The position numbers were made by a program, and so were the translations under genes. The notes beneath the pieces are model-generated. The model saw only the letters and a list, made by a program, of their open reading frames with translations, was not told the DNA's origin and made no database searches. From the NCBI RefSeq assembly GCF_024868665.1, contig NC_079898.1, forward strand, positions 23,470,296-23,534,295: a DNA stretch of 64,000 bases, written 5' to 3'. Source of the DNA: Triplophysa rosa (taxonomy: Eukaryota; Chordata; Actinopteri; Cypriniformes; Nemacheilidae). Below, in pieces: positions 47,701-60,295 of this stretch (positions within the stretch are counted from its first letter, which is position 1; each line of letters starts with the position of its first letter).

Positions 47701-50700
47701 GGTCTTGATTTGAATAGGAGTACACCGTATACTCCCTTACTGTGCTGTTGATCATGTTTAGTTCAGCCAGTCATCCAAGAATCCATTTTAAAAATCCATT
47801 TTAGTTTTAATGTTTGTTTTTGGCTGACTGACCAAATAGTGATTCAAGCAACATAAAAAAAATACAGATTATTGCTTCTGTTTTCATCATATCCTTAAAT
47901 GAAAGATCGGTGCATCGGATGCAATACCTGATGGCATACTTCACTTTTTATGTGTAGTTAAATTTCTGTGATGGCAACCTATTTATTACCTGTTACATGT
48001 GTACATGTACATATTATACCAAAACACATTCTGTGTATGATGCTGAAATCTCTCTCTCTCGACGTCAGTATTATCCGCTGGAGGAGGTGTTAGCTGCTGA
48101 ATATTTGCTGGAAGAGTTCAGTCCAGATCTCATAGAGATGGTGCTGGATAAACTGAGACCAGAGAATTTCCGGTGAGCCCCCCCACACACACACTTTCAG
48201 TTCTGTAACATTTATCTGAATGTTTGGTTATTGAAATACACGCATAATGACCAACCACCTGCCACAACATCAGAACTATATTTGCATTTTCCAAATATGT
48301 AAACCACTAAATCGAAGCATAGTAGCTGAAAGATGATGTGGAATTGCTTTGGAATTTAGAGAAACGACACACTGACAGTTTCCTGCACTATCATGCAAAT
48401 TTTGGTAACTCGTTGGCATCCTAGGCACCTACAGAAAACGGCGCTGTTAATAAACTCCCTTGACCTGAAAGACGTTTCATTTCACCTGGGGATGAGATCA
48501 CTGTAACAGACCTTTATCCATTGGCTGCCGTTTTCAAAGATCCACAGAAGCAGCTTCATATTTGACCCTTTGCAAAGCAGATATTGGCGTCTTTCATGTC
48601 TCGCTGCTGAGGGACAAACGGCTCAGATTGGTTCTAGTCTTTTCTTTGTTTTTTTTATGTGTGTTTTGAGATGGTGGCGTCTTGCTGTGTTTGTTGGATG
48701 AATCCCATTTCAGCTTACTCCTAATGTGAAGAAGCTTTTCAAATTCAATTTCCTTTGAAAGCCCATTGCGTCTCAATCTTTGTCCATCACCTGTTTGGTT
48801 TCGGGAAGAAGGAACACAGATATACCGACATGGGCTTGTAGGGTTTCTCTGTACTGTCATTATGGTTGATGTGGAGGGATCATCTAGGCTCTGTTTAACC
48901 TGATTATTGTTGTATTATTATATTGGAGGGCGTAATATATAATAAGCAAGTACTTTGTGACTGGTCTTCTAATAGGTTGTATAGTAGATTGTAATCGTTG
49001 TTGGCATCAAACCTGTACCAAGATCATGTGTCTTTCTAGTGCTTTTTCTGTTTTGTCTATCCACCAAAACAAGTGTAGTTAAAACATGTTAAAGACTTTG
49101 GTCATTATATTTGATAGATTTTTAATGTTAGTATAATAGATAATAAATATCATATCTTGGGCAGTTTTTGAACCACGTTGAAGCTTTTAGAACTTATGTT
49201 AAGCTCTCTTATGCAATTGGTTGAAGCGGGCGAGTCCAGAATAGCAGGTCATTGTACCAGCGGTTCTCTATTGATCTGGACAACTTCAATTGTGCAAAGA
49301 AATAATCATTGATCTGGAGCTCAGTACACTTGACAACTCCTGGAAAGCCAAGCTTTTGATTGACGTAATGACCATGATGCCCATTCTACTTGCCGAGCAA
49401 AAGATCTGATAAAAGCAGAATAATACGGCCCTTATTTTCCCCCATGAGAGTGGTTGAGAAATGGACAGTGTCTTGCAGCATTTGACTTACTAACCATTTG
49501 GCCTCGCTTTTTGTTTTTCTAGGGTTGCTGTTGTCTCCAAATCGTTTGAAGGACAGACTGACAGGACGGAGGAGTGGTACGGCACACAGTACACACAGGA
49601 AGCCATTTCTGATGAGGTCATTAAGGTGAGACATTGAGATTGTTTTTCGGTACATTTTAAGTTATTTTCTGTTATAACTGGTAGTTGTGCTCTAATCTGT
49701 TGAGTTCTTAGGTGTTTTAATTTATTTCTTCAGGTGTTGTAAGTATTATGGGAATTTTTGTGTGTTTCAGAAATGGCAAAACGCAGACCTCAATGGAAAG
49801 TTCAAACTGCCAATGAAGAATGAATTTATTCCAACCAACTTTGAGATCTACCCTCTAGAAAAGGATTCCCCTTCCACCCCCACTTTGATTAAGGTTTATT
49901 TGTCTTTTTACTCCATCATTTTAGTTATTTTCAAATTTCATTTAGTTTTTTTATTGTGCATTCCAATTAATATCAATCAAACTGCTGTTGGTTTGTTTTG
50001 ATTTAAGCCATAATAACTCAAAAAATACAGCTAACTAACACAATAAAACGTAATAAAAACACGATAACATAATAAAAAACATGATTTTCGTTATCTCATT
50101 TTGGATTCAAACTCTTCAAATATTGTACAGTCGACTTTTGAATTACTCATATTAAAAATAATGTATATTTCCATCTGTTTTCTTATGTGTCTTGTGTTTT
50201 CTTAGGACACTGCAATGAGCAAAATTTGGTTCAAGCAAGATGACAAGTTTTTTCTGCCCAAGGCTTGTTTAAACTTTGAGTTCTTCAGGTAGGTTTGCAT
50301 AGTTTATCACCTTCAGTGTCATTAGTCCATGTGTCTGTATAAATGTTGGTGTAAATGCAGTACATTGTCGTTTTCAAATAAGTTTTAGACCATTTCTTGC
50401 TTTAGGATACAATGTTTACTAGAAGAGCTAGTTCAACTTCAGAGATGCAAGACTTTATTTTACAATGTCTTGGTGTTTTTTACTTTTGCCAATTAAATGC
50501 TTAATTTAACGAATTAATTGATTTTAAACTCCTCTAAGAAAAGGGGGAATAATTCATGCATGGGCTAAGCATAACGCTACCTTCCATAGTGCTGTATAAA
50601 GATTTTTTGTTGTTTGCATAGAAAACGTTTTGATAAATGACCCTTTTACTACTATAACCTTATTTGGAAAAGAATACGAATTGATTTAGTGTGTTCGCAA

Positions 50701-53700
50701 AGCTTTCGATTAAAGCGCTTCATCATCTGCGCTTTCTCCACAGCCCGTTCGCATACGTGGACCCGTTGCATTGTAACATGGCGTATTTGTACCTTGAGCT
50801 GCTCAAGGACTCCCTGAACGAGTATGCATATGCAGCCGAGCTAGCCGGCTTGAACTATGACCTCCAAAATACAGTCTATGGAATGTATGTAAGTATCTTC
50901 GCCACTCAGACATGCTCCTCCTGCGGGGAGCACCAATCTCACACAGAATGTTGAATAAAAATCCAACTTTGTTTGTCCATCTCAGACTCTTGATTTTTTC
51001 TTCGCATATGTAGACATGGAGCATTAGAATCAGGTTAGCGCCGGAGCCGAGGCTGCATATTCATACTCTGTCTGTGGTCCCTCTCAATCCATTTTCTTTG
51101 TCACATCAAAACAAACCTTTCACCCAAACATCACGCCATTTGTTTGTTTTGTTTCCCCCCTTCTTCCACGCTGGTAGTCGCTACCTTTACACAGACCCGC
51201 AGCACTGCAACATGACTTACCTGTTTCTCAGATTGTTGAAGGATGATTTGAGAGAGTATACATATGCAGCCCGTCTGGCAGGGTTGGTCTATGGCATATC
51301 CTCGGGAATGAATGCCATCCTTGTAAGTATGGTGGTTAGCCCCTCCCTCTTTTTGTGAGTGGCGTGGCATTGGGAGAAGGGTGGAGCTTGTATGTTAGAA
51401 TTCTGATGCTTGCTTAGTGGTGGCAGAGAAAAACACATGCAGGTGTCGAGAAGCATCGTGTTATTTAGGACAGTGAGTCCACACATCAGGTGTTAGAAAT
51501 TCCCATGAGAGCAAATCTTGGATTAAATCAAAGTTGCTTTCACTGCTTTGTGGTTAACACACACACACACACACACTTTTTTTCCTTTTGGCTTTTTGCA
51601 CACTTTCATCACAGTCTCCCACATATGCTGACTGCATGGATGGTTTTCAGTCTTGCTTTTTTGTTCTTGTGTTCCGCTGTAGAATGACATTTCAAACGAT
51701 GACGTTATTATGAGTCAAATGTGAAGCAATAGAGTGCGAGACAGAGAAATGGTTTCGAGTCCAATCAGTATTTCGGTTCCGTCTTTGTTTTATTAGGTGA
51801 TTCACTCATTGTCATGAATATTCACTGATGTCTGTGTTGTTTGCGTGTCAGCTGTCAGTGAAGGGTTATAATGACAAACAGCACATCCTCCTGAAGAAGA
51901 TCATCGAGAAGATGGCCACGTTCGAGATCGACGAGAAACGCTTTGATATCATCAAGGAAGCGGTAAGATGCAAACACGCACGTTAAGATTTGTCGTAATC
52001 GCACATTTTGTGGTAAGCAGAACTGGAACGCCCATCATCCATCCCCATCCAACTGTTTACAACCATCATTTTCTTCTGCAGAACACGAAAGAGATTTTGA
52101 AGAACGTTGATAACCAGACAACTTTGGCCACCATTGACTTCCATTGTATGGATGAGACGTTGCTCAAAATATCTTCTTTTGTGTTCTACAGGAGAAAGAG
52201 ATGTTTTACATGTTTTAACAACATGAGGGTTAATAAATGCTAACAGTTTTTATTTTGGATGAACTATTCCTTTAACTGTTTTAACCATGCTTAGCAGCTC
52301 TGATCTTTAATATGATCTTTAATAAATATGTGTTTGTGTGATTTGCAGTACATGAGGTCTCTGAATAACTTCCGTGCCGAGCAGCCCCACCAGCACGCCA
52401 TGTATTACCTGCGACTGCTCATGACCGAGGTGGCCTGGACCAAAGATGAACTCAGAGATGCTTTAGACGGTTAGATGCTCTCATCTAAAGCAATGTTCCT
52501 TCTATATGTGAATGAAGTGTTGATAATGTGACTGTTCCACAGATGTGACGCTGCCTCGACTCAAGGCGTTCATACCTCAGCTGTTGTCACGGTTACACAT
52601 TGAAGTCCTGCTGCACGGCAACATCACCAAACAGGTTGGTTTGATAAACCTTTGTTCAGAAGACTAAGACCAAGATGTATGTCAATTCTAATGATCGTGT
52701 GTCTGTTCTCTCCAGTCTGCCCTTGGCATGATGCAGATGCTGGAGGACACTCTGATTGAGCATGCTCACACTAAGCCCCTCCTACCGAGTCAGCTGATTC
52801 GCTACAGGGAAGTGCAGGTTCCTGATGGTATGTTCTTATGCGCTACCGCTCAACATTCTTTATACACGCATTTCTAACTCTTTAGGGCTTCTGTGTTGAA
52901 TTTGTTTGCATCCATAGGGTTACAAACTTTCTGTGTAGTTTGGTGAATGCAAATTCTACTTTAGCTCATTTTCACACATAGCTTTTCAAAATATCACACT
53001 GCAGTTTATGTATGGAACGCAAGTGTGTTGATTTTGTCTGTTCATTTGCGTTGGACACATTTGTGCTTGTTTCATGGCCTAATCAAACGTTTATTAACAT
53101 GGGCAGACACACGTCTTCTATATGAAAAAAAGATCTTCAGACATAATGGGAATGAAAAGGATTGTTATCAGAAATGGCACACTTCACCTTTCATTTTCTC
53201 GAACCGCTCTATGGTGTGAAATCTGAGGTCCATGATATTTGTGTGTTTGTTTGTTTGTTTGTGTGTGTGTGTGTTTGTCACGGTTCTTGTGTTTAAGTCC
53301 CGTTCTCTGTGGTTGTCAGGTGGTTGGTATGTTTACCAGCAGAGAAACGAGGTGCATAATAACTGCGGCATCGAGATCTACTATCAGACGGATATGCAGA
53401 ACACTCATGAGAACATGCTGCTGGAGCTCTTCTGTCAGATCATCTCGGAGCCCTGCTTCAACACGCTACGCACCAAAGAACAGCTGGGTATGTGGAAATA
53501 CAATTTCCTTTTTATCGGTCTCTGCAGGGATTGGACGAGCACAGCTGATTGTGAATATCAGAGCTGCAGCACTTGGTTGAGATGAACTTGGTTTGAAGTT
53601 GAATAACCAGGCTGTTTTTAGCAGTATTGAAAGAAATGAAATGTTAATCGTATCAAAACAATTTATTTCTCTGTGTCGGTCTGTCCGTCCAGGTTACATA

Positions 53701-55280
53701 GTGTTCAGCGGCCCCCGCCGGGCCAGCGGTGTGCAGGGTCTGCGTTTCATCATCCAGTCTGAGAAAGCACCTCATTACCTGGAGTCTCGCGTGGAGGCAT
53801 TTCTCAAAACCATGGAGAAAAGCTTAGAGGAGATGGGAGATGAAGCGTATGAGAAGCACATTCAGGCCCTGGCCATCCGCCGTCTGGACAAACCTAAGAA
53901 GCTGGCCGCCGAGTGTGCCAAATACTGGGGAGAGATCATCTCCCAGCAGTATAATTTTGACAGGGGTGAGGAGTCAGCGTTTGGATAAAACAGACCTCTT
54001 TATAAACTATGCGGGTGTTTTTGTTTTTCCAATCATCTCTTTTCTCTGATCTAGATAACACCGAAGTGGCTTTCCTGAAGACGCTGACTAAAGAACACAT
54101 TATGCAGTTTTATCGGGTTAGTGATGATTTAAGCACATTATTGTTTTTACATTATAGAGCAACCGTAATTTTTAGCATCAAAATTGAGGAATGCCAATGC
54201 TCGCAGAGCAGCACAAAAATGTAGCTTCATTGTTGGATAAGCTTGGATACGTTTTAAATTTAATAGCCGTGGAAACATAAAAATATGCAGAATTAAAAAT
54301 AAATGTTATTGAAGTCCCAGAGAAATCAAATTTTACGATGCCTAATTTTTCATGAAATATTGCAGCGTTTATAGCAAATAGCTTATCAATGTGGGTCTTT
54401 CTCTTTTTAAAATTCATGTGCCCTCATAATCTATAGTTAAAATCTGAAAATGCACTTCCGCCCTGTAATGACTATCCATCTTAAATGATGCACGTTAGAT
54501 GGCTTGGGCGGAGCATCTGTTAACTCCTCCCCTTCAACTGTCAGTCTGCTGCCAGTTCCATTTCAAAATGCAACAACTGTTTTTATACATCCAATAAAAT
54601 CGCAGCGAAAAATGCGGCCGCGCCCACTATTTTTCTCATGCGAAATTCCATTTCACTCGGAAACGTGTCAAAATACTGAAGTAAAAGCGATCGCAACTTC
54701 TGGTTCACGGGGACTTTAAAGTTGTGCTTTTGTGCTTAAAAGTTGTGTGATAATATTTCTCGGTAAGGAAATAAAGGCGGTGCAAATATTTTCTCTTCTG
54801 GTCACATGGGTTGATTGCGTCTTTCCTCTTCAGGACCTGTTGGCCATCGACGCCCCCAGAAGACACAAGGTGTCTGTACACGTGCTGTCCAGAGAGATGG
54901 AGTCTTGTGAGTACTGACACAATCCTACGTTCACGTTGAACTGATGCAACAAGACCGAGTCATTTATTGGTGTTCTGTGTTTTTCGCAGGTCCACCGGTG
55001 GGAGAGTTTCCAGCTCAGAATGATGTGAACCTGGCTCCTGCCCCCTCACTTCCTCAGGTACAAGACACACGTGTGTGTGTGTGTGGATTCAGTAGTTTAA
55101 AAGGAATCACTTCTGTTTGTAGTCGCTCTGCTGAGACATGCAGGATATCTGGTTTGCTCATTGTGTGTTTGCGTTGCGTTTCAGCCGTCTGTGGTTGAGG
55201 ACATGACTGATTTTAAAAGGAGTTTACCGCTGTTCCCTCTTACCAAACCTCACATCAACTTCATGGCTGCCAAACTGTGA
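38568..55280 (+). CDS. ide: Insulin-degrading enzyme (insulysin)
   Basis: Exons: 38568-38602, 39427-39611, 41220-41427, 42402-42571, 43811-43933, 44371-44483, 44643-44805, 45808-45900, 45983-46074, 47487-47567, 48069-48172, 49523-49625, 49771-49893, 50206-50288, 50744-50888 (15a) or 51178-51322 (15b), 51852-51962, 52349-52469, 52543-52634, 52716-52827, 53320-53487, 53693-53965, 54055-54116, 54834-54906, 54990-55057, 55185-55280. Sum 2997 bp, 998 aa. An M16 zinc metallopeptidase that encloses and cuts insulin, amyloid-beta and other small peptides. Inverted zinc motif HFCEH at 87-91 with third ligand Glu168; substrate-binding Arg803 and Tyr810 in RTKEQLGYIVF. It ends AKL, a peroxisomal-type signal also in human IDE. 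From Met21 it is 978 aa, the human length from Met42. Donors after exons 13, 17, 18 and 22 are weak (GTTTAT, GTTAGA, GTTGGT, GTTAGT). Start chosen because exon 1 joins exon 2 in frame and encodes a presequence-like leader. Confidence 0.97.
39880..40447. mobile_element. TTAA element, uninterrupted copy A
   Basis: TTAA at 39880-39883 and 40444-40447 encloses AGGGGTCATATG and its complement. 568 bp, non-coding, in ide intron 2. Copy B at 46162-47337 is the same sequence with an insertion. Frames inside are incidental. Confidence 0.85.
44943..45281. mobile_element. Inverted-repeat MITE in ide intron 7
   Basis: Left end GCTGGATTCACATGGGGC and the complement of the right end, GCTGGATTCACACGGGGC, form inverted repeats that continue to CGTCAA. 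The interior is GC-richer than its surroundings; its 96-codon frame is incidental. A further repeat-like segment follows to about 45540. Confidence 0.75.
46162..47337. mobile_element. TTAA element, copy B, interrupted
   Basis: Same ends as copy A, with TTAA at 46162-46165 and 47334-47337, and high identity along its length. A 605-bp hAT-like element plus its 8-bp duplication sits inside; removing them leaves 563 bp. In ide intron 9. Confidence 0.9.
46219..46823. mobile_element. hAT-like element with perfect ends
   Basis: The 15-bp terminal inverted repeats TAGAGCTGCACGATT are identical. GATGTAAT at 46211-46218 and 46824-46831 is the 8-bp target duplication. Copy A, which reads GATGTAATGCAATG without interruption, is the empty site. 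No transposase frame; non-autonomous. Confidence 0.92.
48173..49522. other. ide intron 11
   Basis: About 1.35 kb between GTGAGC and TTTTCTAG; no exon, repeat or RNA gene recognised. ide introns 3 (41428-42401) and 4 (42572-43810) likewise show only AT-rich unassigned sequence. Confidence 0.6.
50744..50888 (+). CDS. ide: ide alternative exon 15a
   Basis: 145 bp between CACAG and GTAAGT, phase 2 in and 0 out. It encodes [20 protein letters not shown] and on to YGMY, matching the canonical human exon. Confidence 0.92.
51178..51322 (+). CDS. ide: ide alternative exon 15b
   Basis: Also 145 bp, between GGTAG and GTAAGT, with the same phases. It encodes [20 protein letters not shown] and on to GMNAIL, homologous to 15a and to the known human 15b exon. 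Using both exons adds 290 bp and breaks the frame, so they must be mutually exclusive. Confidence 0.9.
52042..52277. mobile_element. TTAA-type MITE copy in ide intron 16
   Basis: Contains TTCTTCTGCAGAACACGAAA, the TTGACTTCCATTGTATGGA core and the right end TTTTGGATGAACTATTCCTTTAA. Confidence 0.7.
54307..54720. repeat. Possible DNA element in ide intron 22
   Basis: Right end GGTTCACGGGGACTTTAAAG faces a weaker left end near 54311 (GAAGTCCCAGAGAAATC). The interior has a GC-rich GCGGCCGCGCCC stretch unlike the surrounding intron. Tentative. Confidence 0.4.
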
Positions 55281-55831
55281 CCATCATCATGGGACCGTCA
55301 GAGACGGCAAACATCATCTGCAGCCAGGAACATCTCTGTCTATCTCTGTGTGTGTGTGCATATGAGCGTGTGTGTGTGAGCAGACAGGGCCGTTATAGTG
55401 CTTTTAGCATTTAAGTGTGTTCTGCATCATCTATTAGATAAAAAGAAAACCTGATGAGAAGACGGAGGGAAAATCTTGTCACTTCTGTCAGGAGATGTGT
55501 GTCCCTATTATAATATAGGAGTTATACGGTGACACGCTGGTTCCTCATGTCATTTCAAGAATGCGGTGTCATTTCCTCATCGTACCGTCACTGAAAGAGA
55601 GTGACTATCACAACGTCTCTCCTGGTAACACATACAGGCCTTACTATGATTTTAACCTGTGATCAGGATTTCTGAAACCCGTTTTTTAAGTTGAATTTAA
55701 ATGAGTTCCTTTGTTTTTAGGCTGAGAGCATGTTGACAGAGTTTTATCTTAAGGATTGTGTTGTAAGTTCATCAAGGTGGTTGATTTATTGATTTGGTAT
55801 TCTTTTTTATTTGTGGCTGAACGAATATCAT

Positions 55832-55837
55832 AATAAA
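55832..55837 (+). promoter_or_regulatory. ide: ide poly(A) signal
   Basis: AATAAA about 550 bases after the stop codon, followed by T-rich sequence. Confidence 0.6.
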
Positions 55838-56226
55838 CCAGTTTTAATAGCATTTGTTTATTTATTTTAAACAACTTTATCCTTTGGATTCTAATGATCA
55901 TGAAACCTTTGTTTTATTAGTTGCCCTAGACGTCCCTCGGCTGAAGCTTTATTTCTGGGTTTTATTCATCAAACACAAGCAGAATGTATATAAAAAAAAT
56001 GTATTCATCCAAATTTGCTTACGGTTTTTCATAAATTTGTTCAGCTCATGTTTCTTGAATAAGACCCATTTGCTTAGATGTTTCATTTGTGCAGAATTCT
56101 GACTTTTATACCGAAGTCTACACAGAGCAAGACGCGTCTACACTTTAGAAAAGCAGTCCGGGGAAACCGACCAAGTCCGGCTCACGTTTAAGTCTGAAGT
56201 CACGGTCTCGTGCGCCAGACTCATGC

Positions 56227-56514
56227 TTAAAGGGACATTTCACCCCAAAAAATGAAAATTCTGTCATGAATCATTCTCCCTCAAGTTGTTCAAAACATGT
56301 AGAAATGTCTTTGGTTGAACACGGAGAAAGATATTTGGAAGAATGTTAGCAACTGAGATTTCTTCTACTATGGTGGTCTATGGTGCCCCAGAAATCTCAG
56401 TTGCTAACATTTTTCCAATTATCTTTGTTTTCAACCAAAAATCGAAATTTCTACCAACTTGAGGGTGAATAATTCATGACAGAATATTCATTTTGGGGTG
56501 AACTGTCCCTTTAA
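56227..56514. mobile_element. Intact TTAA-type MITE, long inverted repeat
   Basis: TTAA at both ends, then AGGGACATTTCACCCC against AGGGACAGTTCACCCC. The two halves pair along most of the 288 bp around a centre near 56370 (AACTGAGATTTCT against AGAAATCTCAGTT). The best-preserved member in the window. Confidence 0.9.
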
Positions 56515-57057
56515 AATTCCCTTTAACTGGGTTTCTTACAGATGTCTTGTGATTATGCACTTCTTGCAAGCAATAATGTGATTTACAGGACCTATGACTA
56601 GTGTCTTCAACTCTCCTGGGCATTTTTCTGATCGTAGTTAAAGCGACACAGAGACTGAGTTTAGTGTGAGGTGTCGGCTCTCATCTGAAGCTAGCGTGTA
56701 GTTGTGTAGTCTGTGCCGGTCTTGTAATTTCACGTGTGCTCATTTCTCAGGTGTCTTGTTAGCCTCGATGGGCCAAACCTTCACCACCACTTTTGTTTTT
56801 ACTGCTAAGATTTATTCTGGACTTACTCAGGCGTATCAAATCCACGGTAATGCTGCATTTTTTTTTGACGTAATGACCGGGTTACAACCTCCATCGGAAT
56901 AGTTTCCTGCTCTTTTAAAAGAATATATCAAACATGAGGATGTTAGATGAGTTTGGGGGTTTTCCAATATGATAGATTTACTCGGGCGTCTCGCATCGCT
57001 TCTTTTTGTGTACGTTGGTTTCTAATTGTAAAGGAGGACATGACTAATGGTTTTACA

Positions 57058-57320
57058 GCTCTTTTGATGAAAAATTGAACATTCTTTCATCATTTACTCA
57101 CCCTCATGTCATTCCAAACCTTTATTACTTTTTCCTGCCGAAAACAAAAATATATTTGAAAGAATGTTTGTAATCAAACAACGTTAGACCTCATTGACTT
57201 CAAATGTGTAGACACAAAACCACTAAGACATTTCTCAAAATATCTTCTTTTGTGTTTCACAGAAGAAAAAGATCATGCAGTGTTTGAATGGCATGAGGGT
57301 AAATAAATGACGGAATATTT
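57058..57320. mobile_element. TTAA-type MITE, degraded copy
   Basis: Keeps TCATCATTTACTCACCCTCA, the TTGACTTCAAATGTGTAGAC core and GGCATGAGGGTAAATAAATG, but both outer ends have decayed. Confidence 0.65.
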
Positions 57321-58620
57321 ATTCTGCTAAACCATGTGAGTTTGGAACGGCATAAATGACTGTTTGTTTTAGTGAGTTGTTCTTTTAAAACCCAAAGATG
57401 CATTTCACATGTGCACCCTAAATCCCTTTAACTGTTCCAGAATCAGCTCAGAGTTAGGTCTATGCCATAGATACTAAACAAATGTCACGTAATGTTGATA
57501 AGAGTAGACCATTAGTGTAAAGAATTCATTGAGTCCAGAGTCATATGAGGGACACGAGTGTCCCATGCTTGGAATCAACATGAGATGAAACAGAAATGTA
57601 TCAGGCTGTTGTCATGAGGTAGAGACAATTCTTCAGTTAAACTCTCACTCCGATTGTATCGCATTTGTTTTTTGGGTGGTTTTAGTGCAACTTGGGGTGT
57701 GGTACTGATGCGAAGGCGGTGTTGTGTGTATCTGTAAGAGAGTTTTCTGTTTTATTATAAATAAACACTTGTTGATCTTACTTGTATTCTTTTCTTTTGT
57801 TTAGACTCCCGTTAAACATTACAAATGGATTTGCAAGAGTAGCATGTGCGTAATAATAGAATTTCCGAAATTGAACCCATTTTAAACTCGTTTTATATTA
57901 CTAAATGAATTCATTTTGACTTCAGTCAGTGCTCTTTTCGATGATTTTAAAACCGAAGTGTATGGCACTGTGATCATACGTTTAAACTATGCAACATCCA
58001 CACTTGTTTTGAATAGTAAACCGTAACATCACGCTGCAAAAATTAATTTCTTACTCAACATATTCGTCTTGTTTTTCTAGTACAAATATCTAAAAGTTCC
58101 CAAATCAAGATACATTTACAATGAGGAGAGTGGCCCATGCCCCAAATCTTATGCATGAAAATTATGTAAATAATTGATTTTAAAAATGGTGTAAGAAAAA
58201 GAAACCTGAATTTCTTAAGAAAAAAACTTTCCCCATTTGCAGATTTTTTTTGCTCGTTTTAAACAAATTAATTCTTTCCTAAAAACAAGACTACTTTTCA
58301 CTTTCCTTGTCAAGTTGATGTATCCTGATTTAAGAATTGTTAGAGATATTTCTACTAGAAAACAAAATGATTAGTAAAAATTAGCAGTGCAAAATATTGC
58401 CGTTTACTTGACTTTTGTGATCAAATGTCCCAAGGTTTTATTTGAGAATATCCATGTCAGAACTTTAATAAAATGCTTTTTTTCACTGTAAATAAGCATG
58501 AGTAAATCATTTTCTTTGATAACTGAGACATTGTGCTGACAAACGGGTCTACATACTACACAACTGACCTTTAAGTGCAGTTAAAAAAAAACTCGAACAC
58601 AGAAAAGCATTGGAAAAATA
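57321..58620. other. ide-marchf5 intergenic DNA
   Basis: No gene. About 58031-58391 is a further inverted-repeat candidate (GCTGCAAAAATTAATTTCTT against a complement near GTAAAAATTAGCAGTGC). Otherwise unassigned. Confidence 0.5.
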
Positions 58621-58622
58621 CA

Positions 58623-58628
58623 TTTATT
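58623..58628 (-). promoter_or_regulatory. marchf5: marchf5 candidate poly(A) signal
   Basis: AATAAA on the minus strand, which would make a 3' UTR of about 1.7 kb (60295 down to about 58600). That interval holds no other gene. Confidence 0.45.
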
Positions 58629-60295
58629 TACATAAATCAACCAGAAAACTATAAATTCTGAATCCGTATCTGTACAACGCATCCGTTTATACAACATATA
58701 TGATCTGTATTTGGCATTACGCTTCATCTGTACAACCAGACACGGGTGAGAACTCAAGAAACCTAAACACAATCATCTCAAGTAGATGATGAAGAGTTTA
58801 AAATCACATTTAATCAACCAGCATCACTGATCTGCTATCAGAAATACACTAGAGTTCCGCAACACCTTTATTTGATCATCAATCTTCAATGATGTGATTT
58901 ACTTCTATTAACAAATAAATGTACTTCAGTAGATAACCAGGTATTTGTTATTGACCCCTCACAAACTCACTGTAAATGTGTACCTATGTTTAGTATGCAT
59001 TTATATACTTCCTCTATTATTGTCAGATACATCAGCCGCAGATGAACTAGAAATAAAATTATTCACAAGACATCCATCAAAGGTTCAGAAAAAAAACTCA
59101 ATCCAAACATTTGGCGTGTTCTCCCAAATACACCTGTCCATCTTTAAAAAAGACATTGTACCGGTGTCATAAAAAGGCCACTAATACTGTTTTCTGTGAA
59201 TATAAAGTAGGGCCGTTGGCAACGGTTGTGAGGCATCATGTGCCAAGACATTTTTTTCAAATAAAGTGACTCCAAGTCCAGCAAAATCTTTCACAGAAAA
59301 CTAATGGTGGCTTTTTGACTGCTTTATGGTTTCCATGCGTCAAGAACAATGAATGCAGACCAACTCCAAACCATTCAGTTATTTCTAAATGATAAAATGG
59401 ATTGCCAACTCAAGACATCAATAATACAAAAATGAAATAAAAAACATGAAAGCAAACTCCCAGACATCAGAATCTCGAGGCCAAACTCTCAAAAAACAAA
59501 TGTCTGTCATTTTTTCCTGCTAAATCAAAAGAAATCAATTATTTTGAATAAAATGAAGCTTATTTTTAAGACCATTACAGTTTTACCACATCTTCCGATT
59601 CACAAAATAACTTAATTTATTACTTAAATTAAATCGTACAGTATGATTTTAAGTATACATCATGTTGGCATGTGTTAAATTTACTTTTTTAAATCTGTGT
59701 CCATTGTCCAGTTGTGTGACATGGAAGAGAAAGTCACAATGTCAGAAATCCTAATGGTCCTTTAAAAAAAGCTTCCTCTTTTGTAAAACTTGTTAGAGTT
59801 TGGGATTAAGCAGACATTTCTTAAATTATCCAAGAACAACCACATAAAAAAAGGACAATTTTATATGTTTCTTATGAGCAAATAACTGATTTACCTATAC
59901 GTGTTTGCATTAATATTACAGCATAATGCATTTACCAGACTAACTTTTAATGACAAGAAGACATTCAGCAAAATTGCATCATGTGATACAGCCGGTCTTT
60001 AATGAGACCCTGAGGTTTGTACTTGAAGCGTAGTGATTCACTCTGGCGTTTCTAATCCATTATAAAACAACTATTTTTTTAATAAAAAAAAGAAAAAAAC
60101 AGTTTTATTCTTCTCAGTCTCTTTCTTAAAAACCTCATAAAATGAGTAGCACACGACTCCCCAATCCAGATTATATCAACAGAAGCAAAACTCAATCTCG
60201 AAACCCAAATCGCATTCTCAGGGAAGAAGAATCAAATGTAGCGCGGTTGTGTCTCTTTGAGCCGGATGAAGCCGAGCACAGCTTTGACGATGACC

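Noticed and set aside
53232..53585. 117- and 113-codon frames overlapping ide exon 20
   Set aside because: Read-through of the real exon into its introns, and an out-of-frame shadow.
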